A stretch of DNA of 64,000 nucleotides from JAGVSZ01 sp035456405 (GTDB lineage Bacteria > Pseudomonadota > Gammaproteobacteria > Burkholderiales > SG8-39): NCBI GenBank assembly GCA_035456405.1, contig DATIDG010000049.1, positions 1-64,000 of the forward strand, given 5' to 3'. The translations under genes were made by a program, and so were the position numbers. Positions within the stretch are counted from its first letter, which is position 1, and every line of letters starts with the position of its first letter. This document shows positions 59,635-64,000 of this stretch, in pieces. The notes under the pieces are model-generated. The model was not told the origin of the DNA. It saw only the letters and a program-made list of their open reading frames with translations, and did no database searches.

Positions 59635-61521
59635 GTGCCCCTGCTGATAGACTGGGAACTTCGTCATTTCGGGTGGAGCGCCGCCCCAGCCCCGGAACCC
59701 ACCGACACCGTGCAGCATACGCTCAGGCATTCCCGGCTCGCAGAGCACCTCGCCGGCCTATTCGACGCCGCCGATCCGGCGGTCCTCGCCGAGATCGAGG
59801 CGAATGCCCAATGGCTCTCGCTCGGAGGCGGCGAGACGCTTTTCCGCCGCGGCGAACCGGGCGACGCCGCGTATATCGTCATCAGTGGACGGCTGCGCAT
59901 CGTCGACGGCGCGCGGGCGCTGAACGAGGTCGGCGCCGGAGAGACGCTGGGCGAGATGGCGCTCCTCTCCGGCGAGCCACGGTCCGCAACAGTCTTCGCC
60001 GTGCGCGACTCGCTGCTGGCGCGGCTGCCGGCCGACGCCTTCAATCGCCTCGTCCATCGCCATCCGAGCGTGCTGCGCCGGATCACGGGGCACCTGGTCG
60101 AGCGGCTGCGCCACATCAACGCCGCGCCGGCGCGCGCACAGTCGGGCGTGCGGACGATCGCGGTCGTGCCCGCGGACGCGCGCACCGCCATCACGGCATT
60201 CGCGCGCCGGCTGGTCGACGCCCTCGCCGTCCACGGGGCGACGTTGCACCTCGACGCGGAGCGCGTGAACCGCGAGCTCGGTCGCGACGGCGCCGCAGGC
60301 TGCGAGGGCAGCGACGCCGGGAGCGTCGGGCTGGTCGGATGGCTGAACGAGCAGGAGCTGCGCCACCGCTTCGTGGTGTACGAAGCCGGCGAGCCCGCCT
60401 CGCGGTGGACCGAGCGCGCCATGCGCCAGGCCGACCACGTGCTCTTCGTCGCCGATTCCGGCGGTCAGGGCGGCGAGCGCGCGGTCGAGCGCTACCTTGC
60501 GGACCGGACGCCAGGCGCACAGACGCCGCGCGCGAGCCTCGTCCTCGTGCGCTCGACCCACGCGACGCCGCCGGAGAGCACCTCCGCGATGCTCGACGGC
60601 TGTCGGGTCGACGCCCACTACCACGTGGCAATGGACTCGCAGGCCGATTTCGCGCGTCTCGCGCGCTGTCTCGCCGGCGCGGCGATCGGACTCGTGCTGG
60701 GCGGCGGCGGGGCGCGCGGCTTCGCGCATCTCGGGGTGCTGCGCGCGCTCGCCGAGTCCGGCGTGCCGGTCGACTGGGTGGGCGGGACGAGCATCGGCGG
60801 GATCATCGCCGCGCTGGTCGCGCAAGGCGTGCCGCCGGAGGAAACCCTGGCGCGCTGCCGGCGCCACTTCCAGGCGCTGCGGGACCCGACGCTGCCGCTC
60901 GTCGCGCTGCTCGCCGGACGGCGCATCCGGGCCCGGCTCGAGGACGCGTTCGGCGCGGTCGCGATCGAGGATCTGCCGCTCCCCTACTTCTGCGTCTCGA
61001 CCAACCTCACGCGCGCGGCGCAGGCGCTGCACGAGCGCGGCCCGCTCGCGCGCGCCATCCGCGCGAGCATTTCCCTGCCCGGCATCCTGCCGCCGATGCG
61101 GCTCGACGCCGACCTGCATGTCGACGGCGGTCTGGTCAACAATCTGCCGATCGACGTCATGGCCGCGAAGCCCGAGGTCGGCGCGGTGATCGCCGTGGAC
61201 GTCGGCGCGGAGCTGGAGATGGGCGCGCCGGCGGGCTTCGAGCCCGAGCTGTCCGGCTGGCGCGTGCTCTGGGAACGCTTCGCGCCGCGGCCCGGCCGGG
61301 ATAGACCGCCGACGATCATGAGCGTGCTGACGCGGAGCTCGTTCGTCGCCAGCGTGTACTGGGCGCGCGAGCGACACACCGCCGAACAGGCGAGCCTGTA
61401 CCTGCGCGTGCCGGTCGCCGATTTACGCCTGCTCGCGTTCGAGCGCATCGACGACATCGCCGCGCGCGGCTACGACGCGACGCGCGAGGCGATCAAGGTG
61501 TGGTGGGAGGCGCGGCGGTAG
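59635..61521 (+). CDS. Patatin-like phospholipase with cyclic-nucleotide-binding domain
   Basis: The 628-residue protein has an N-terminal cNMP-binding fold (about 35-150; GGGETLFRRGEPGDAAYIVI, GETLGEMALLSGEPRSATVF), a linker domain related to the neuropathy-target-esterase group, and a patatin domain (about 350-510). The patatin domain has GGGGARGFAHLG (oxyanion loop), GTSIGG (Ser nucleophile) and VDGGLVNNLP (Asp). It likely deacylates phospholipids or lysophospholipids at the membrane, gated by a nucleotide. The start is uncertain: GTG at 59635 opens the frame, but the conserved part begins near residue 25. Confidence 0.87.
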   Translation: MPLLIDWELRHFGWSAAPAPEPTDTVQHTLRHSRLAEHLAGLFDAADPAVLAEIEANAQWLSLGGGETLFRRGEPGDAAYIVISGRLRIVDGARALNEVGAGETLGEMALLSGEPRSATVFAVRDSLLARLPADAFNRLVHRHPSVLRRITGHLVERLRHINAAPARAQSGVRTIAVVPADARTAITAFARRLVDALAVHGATLHLDAERVNRELGRDGAAGCEGSDAGSVGLVGWLNEQELRHRFVVYEAGEPASRWTERAMRQADHVLFVADSGGQGGERAVERYLADRTPGAQTPRASLVLVRSTHATPPESTSAMLDGCRVDAHYHVAMDSQADFARLARCLAGAAIGLVLGGGGARGFAHLGVLRALAESGVPVDWVGGTSIGGIIAALVAQGVPPEETLARCRRHFQALRDPTLPLVALLAGRRIRARLEDAFGAVAIEDLPLPYFCVSTNLTRAAQALHERGPLARAIRASISLPGILPPMRLDADLHVDGGLVNNLPIDVMAAKPEVGAVIAVDVGAELEMGAPAGFEPELSGWRVLWERFAPRPGRDRPPTIMSVLTRSSFVASVYWARERHTAEQASLYLRVPVADLRLLAFERIDDIAARGYDATREAIKVWWEARR

Positions 61522-61531
61522 TCGCGGCGGA

Positions 61532-62169
61532 CTACAGTCCCGGCGTGAGGATCACGAGGCCCACACTCATCATCACGTGGCCGACCAGGAATCCGCCAAG
61601 CCCCCACGTGAGCGTTGCCAGGACCGTTGACCAGACAACGGTTCGGCGGGGAATGCCGACGATCGCCGGAAGAATCACCGCCGGTACCACGAACAGGTAG
61701 ACCAGCCGCGGTATCTCGCCGACCTGCTGGATCCCCATCAGAGAAGCCATGCTTCCCCGGGTGCCGGACCCCGAGGAGAGCACGAACACGGCGTCCCCCA
61801 AGCAGAACGAAGACCGTGTTCAGCACCATGCACGCGTCGATCGTGTACGCGAAGTAGCGCATCATCAGCCCGAGCGGCAGCCGCTTCCGGCTGAAGACCC
61901 CAGAATAGGCACGCGAACAACGCATAGACGCCGAGTCGCGCGACGTCCTCGACGGGCGCATCGATCCACGAGATGCCGGTCAGGTGGTTCAGATCGACGA
62001 CCGTGAGATCCCGCCCGGTCGCTCTGCCGTAGTCGTGCGCGATGTCCTTCCAGCCGCGCTGCGCGAGCTGGACAAAGTGCTCGGGAAAGCCGCCTGCCCG
62101 CAGCAGCGCATGATGAAGCGGCGCGATCAGGACGGAGAGCCCCACGGCCATGCCGAGGCACTCCTTCAT
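61532..62169 (-). pseudogene. Integral membrane protein gene with two frameshifts
   Basis: Three consecutive frames on the minus strand each encode part of one membrane protein. The first (from ATG 62169) gives GMAVGLSVLIAPLHHALLRA, GISWIDAPVEDVARLGVYAL and FACLFWGLQPE. The second (about 61905-61800) gives LPLGLMMRYFAYTIDACMVL and NTVFVLLGG. The third, ending 61532, gives PRLVYLFVVPAVILPAIVGI and TLTWGLGGFLVGHVMMSVGL. Each is hydrophobic and coding-like, but they join only through frame changes near 61900 and 61800. It is a recent pseudogene, or two sequencing errors in one gene. Confidence 0.6.
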
Positions 62170-62342
62170 CGAGGGCGTGCCCGCACGATGCCGTCACGTA
62201 GCGCGACGCCGTGCCGCTCTTCGAAGAATGCTCGCGGCCGCATCAGGACGCGCAGAACTGTAAGCAGGAAATCCGCGACCTTGCCGAGCGGTTGCGCAAG
62301 CTCCGGCTGGTGGGAGGAGGCCTTAATCTGCGGGCACAGCGC

Positions 62343-62597
62343 CTACCGTACTTCCACGTAGTAGTCGCCCCACGCGGAGTACACCCAGGCGTCATAGCCG
62401 CGCTGCCGGTAATGGTTGGCAACCTCGTTCGCGCGGCGGCCCGTCGCGAACGGGCCGTAGCGTCCGGCCTCGGCCTGGACCCAGTGATTGGCAAGGAATT
62501 CTCGCGCGTCGGATTGCCCGCCGTGAGCGGGGAGGGGCCCGAGCAGGGCGCCGATGGCGAGCGTCGCCAGACAAGAGATCAGAGTCTTCCGGATCAT
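62343..62597 (-). CDS. Small exported SPOR-like protein
   Basis: The 84-residue protein has a signal peptide (MIRKTLISCLATLAIGALLG, cleavage about AHG-GQ) and a mature part of about 57 residues: WVQAEAGRYGPFATGRRANE, VANHYRQRGYDAWVYSAWGD, YYVEVR. The pattern (GPFxxxxxANxxxxxxRxxGYDAxV...YYVxV) resembles a SPOR (peptidoglycan-binding) repeat. The ATG at 62597 is the signal-peptide start; a longer frame exists upstream. Confidence 0.65.
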   Translation of the reverse strand: MIRKTLISCLATLAIGALLGPLPAHGGQSDAREFLANHWVQAEAGRYGPFATGRRANEVANHYRQRGYDAWVYSAWGDYYVEVR

Positions 62598-62757
62598 TGC
62601 CGCATCTCCACTGCGTGTCACTCCCTTCCGTGCAGTGTGTGCAGGCAGCGGATGTCCGTCAATGCGGTGAATGTCCTACTCCGAACGGCGGAAGCGGCGA
62701 TTGCCGCGCGTGCCTACCCGGCGTGGACGCGAGGAAAATGCAACGTGGTCTAAGCCT

Positions 62758-63939
62758 TCAGCCGGCCCTTGCGCCGAGCCACTCCGCGTACACCTCGGCC
62801 GTGTGCTCGCCCAATCGGGGCGGCGACCGGCGAACGGCGAAGCGATAGTTCGACATCGCCACCGGGAAGCCCACGACGGGGGTCGTGGCGCCGTTCGGCA
62901 ACGGCATCTGCGTCACCCAGCCCATGGCTGCCACGTGCGGGTCCGCGAGGATCTCGCCGAAGTCGTTGATCGGCGCTCCGGGCACCCCGCGGCGATCGAA
63001 CTCGGCCAGCCAGTCCGCTGCGCTGCGCGTCGCGAAGGCAGGCTGAAGGATCCCGGCGAGCGCGCGCTGATTCTTCGCGCGCTGGCTCTGGCTGACGAAG
63101 CGAGGATCGTCTCGCAGCGCCGGCATGCCGACCGCTTCGCACACTTCCTGCCACAACCGATCGTTTCCGGCCGCAATGACGAACGGCTTGTCGCTGCCCT
63201 GGAACGCCTGGTAGGGCGCGTTGCGCGGATGCGCCGACCCGAGCCGCCGGGCGGGAACGCCGGTGCCGAAGTATTCGCTGGTCTGCAGCGCGGAGATGCC
63301 GAGCAGGGCGCCGAGCATCGAGCAGTCGATGCACGCGCCGCGCCCGCTTCGTTCGACCTCCCTGAGCGCGGCGAGGATGCAGTAGGCCGAGTAGAGGCCG
63401 GCGGTGAAGTCCCCGACCGGCACGCCGCACTTCGCGGGCTGGCCGTCGGGATCTCCGGTGCAGCTCATCACGCCGCTCATCGCCTGCACCGCGACGTCGA
63501 ACGCACCCTTCGGCGCATACGGGCCGGACTGACCGTAGCCGCTGAGCGAGCAGTAGACGAGCTTCGGGGAGCTCTTGCTCAGCGCGTCGTAGCCGAGACC
63601 GAGGCGCGCCAGCACGCCGGGCCGGAAGTTCTCGAGGATCACGTCGGTCACGCCGCACAGCGCCCGCAAGCGCTCCAGCTGTTCGCGGTTCTTGAGATCC
63701 ACCGCGATGCTCCGCTTGTTGCGATTGACCGAGGCGAAGTTGCCGCTGAAGACCTCGCCGCCCGCTCCCGAGACGAGGGGCGGCCACTGCCGCATGTCGT
63801 CGCCGCCGTCCGGACGCTCGACCTTCACGACGTCGGCGCCCATGTCGGCGAGCAGCATGCCCGCAAACGGGCCGGCAGCGATCTGCCCGAATTCGAGCAC
63901 GCGAATGCCGGCGAGTGGACCGTGGCGATCCTGCGTCAT
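62758..63939 (-). CDS. CaiB/BaiF family CoA transferase
   Basis: The 393-residue class III CoA transferase starts MTQDRHGPLAGIRVLEFGQI and has the catalytic Asp in VPVGDFTAG (Asp177, equivalent to Asp169 of formyl-CoA transferase) and the CoA-binding LVYCSLSGYGQSGPY. It moves CoA between organic acids. Its ATG overlaps the stop of an upstream gene (ATGA) that runs off the window, so it is in an operon with it. Substrates are unknown. Confidence 0.9.
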   Translation of the reverse strand: MTQDRHGPLAGIRVLEFGQIAAGPFAGMLLADMGADVVKVERPDGGDDMRQWPPLVSGAGGEVFSGNFASVNRNKRSIAVDLKNREQLERLRALCGVTDVILENFRPGVLARLGLGYDALSKSSPKLVYCSLSGYGQSGPYAPKGAFDVAVQAMSGVMSCTGDPDGQPAKCGVPVGDFTAGLYSAYCILAALREVERSGRGACIDCSMLGALLGISALQTSEYFGTGVPARRLGSAHPRNAPYQAFQGSDKPFVIAAGNDRLWQEVCEAVGMPALRDDPRFVSQSQRAKNQRALAGILQPAFATRSAADWLAEFDRRGVPGAPINDFGEILADPHVAAMGWVTQMPLPNGATTPVVGFPVAMSNYRFAVRRSPPRLGEHTAEVYAEWLGARAG

Positions 63940-64000
63940 TCGGAGTCCAGCAGGCCGCGCAGCGGTGCGGGCGCAAGCGCCACGATCCGCTCGTAGAGCC
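63936..64000 (-). CDS. C-terminal end of an upstream gene (partial)
   Basis: The last 20 or so codons read LYERIVALAPAPLRGLLDSE and then TGA, which overlaps the CoA transferase ATG by 4 nt. Translational coupling is likely. Too little is present to name the product. Confidence 0.6.
   Translation of the reverse strand, partial: LYERIVALAPAPLRGLLDSE

Overview
The window is uniformly GC-rich and densely packed. Its gene content points to a soil or freshwater betaproteobacterium of Burkholderiales type; this is inferred from gene families, since there is no rRNA or tRNA here to confirm it. Supporting families are the longer second IF-1 next to a cold-shock gene, two class III CoA transferases, TPR proteins with SPINDLY or 2OG-oxygenase ends, lysine-rich H1-like proteins and many small envelope stress lipoproteins.

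Region 1 (about 1-11.2 kb) is an accessory envelope and stress island. It holds a frameshifted envelope gene, superoxide dismutase, an AI-2E-type permease, small lipoproteins (including an entericidin-like one), a DUF3309 miniprotein, an H1-like protein, a lipase-fold hydrolase, a YXWGXW-type secreted protein and a collagen-like lipoprotein with an OmpA-type tail. Between these lie decayed fragments of genes: a second OmpA-type tail, a piece of collagen repeat, a ferritin-like 5' end and the 3' end of a glucan synthase. A recurring palindrome-like motif with core CTGTACGCTAGCGCAC sits upstream of several of the small genes and may mark an unrecognised regulon.

Region 2 (11.3-20 kb) is one very large cyclic beta-1,2-glucan synthase (GT84 plus GH94) on the minus strand. 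Region 3 (20.5-25.5 kb) has a VOC protein and an alpha/beta hydrolase, then a LysR regulator divergent from azoreductase, pirin and FMN reductase genes. Region 4 (25.8-31.4 kb) is an operon of a HisD-family dehydrogenase with a complete carbohydrate-type ABC importer (Tat-exported binding protein, two permeases, ATPase). It is followed by a fluoroacetate-dehalogenase-like hydrolase, a DUF1932 dehydrogenase and a TauD/TfdA dioxygenase.

Region 5 (34-38.1 kb) is a MoxR/DUF58/VWA operon preceded by a membrane-anchored trypsin-like protease. Region 6 (38.2-40 kb) pairs OxyR with a divergent peroxiredoxin-glutaredoxin fusion; the space between them carries a four-element OxyR site with exact ATAG-N7-CTAT type spacing. 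Region 7 (40-48.1 kb) contains an AMACR-type racemase, a TPR/2OG oxygenase, a hydrolase pair, CspA and IF-1, and a molybdenum hydroxylase operon that ends with a ModA-like protein lacking a signal peptide.

Region 8 (48.3-52.9 kb) has a cupin, amidohydrolase and hydroxyacid dehydrogenase operon, a DUF3313 lipoprotein, a SPINDLY-type glycosyltransferase and a self-contained minigene for a 15-residue lysine-rich peptide with its own promoter and terminator. Region 9 (53-64 kb) holds a gamma-glutamyltransferase homologue divergent from acetoacetyl-CoA synthetase, a 1-Cys peroxiredoxin, an exported AlgH-like protein, a YHS lipoprotein, a cNMP/patatin protein, a membrane-protein gene broken by two frameshifts, a SPOR-like protein and a CaiB/BaiF CoA transferase.
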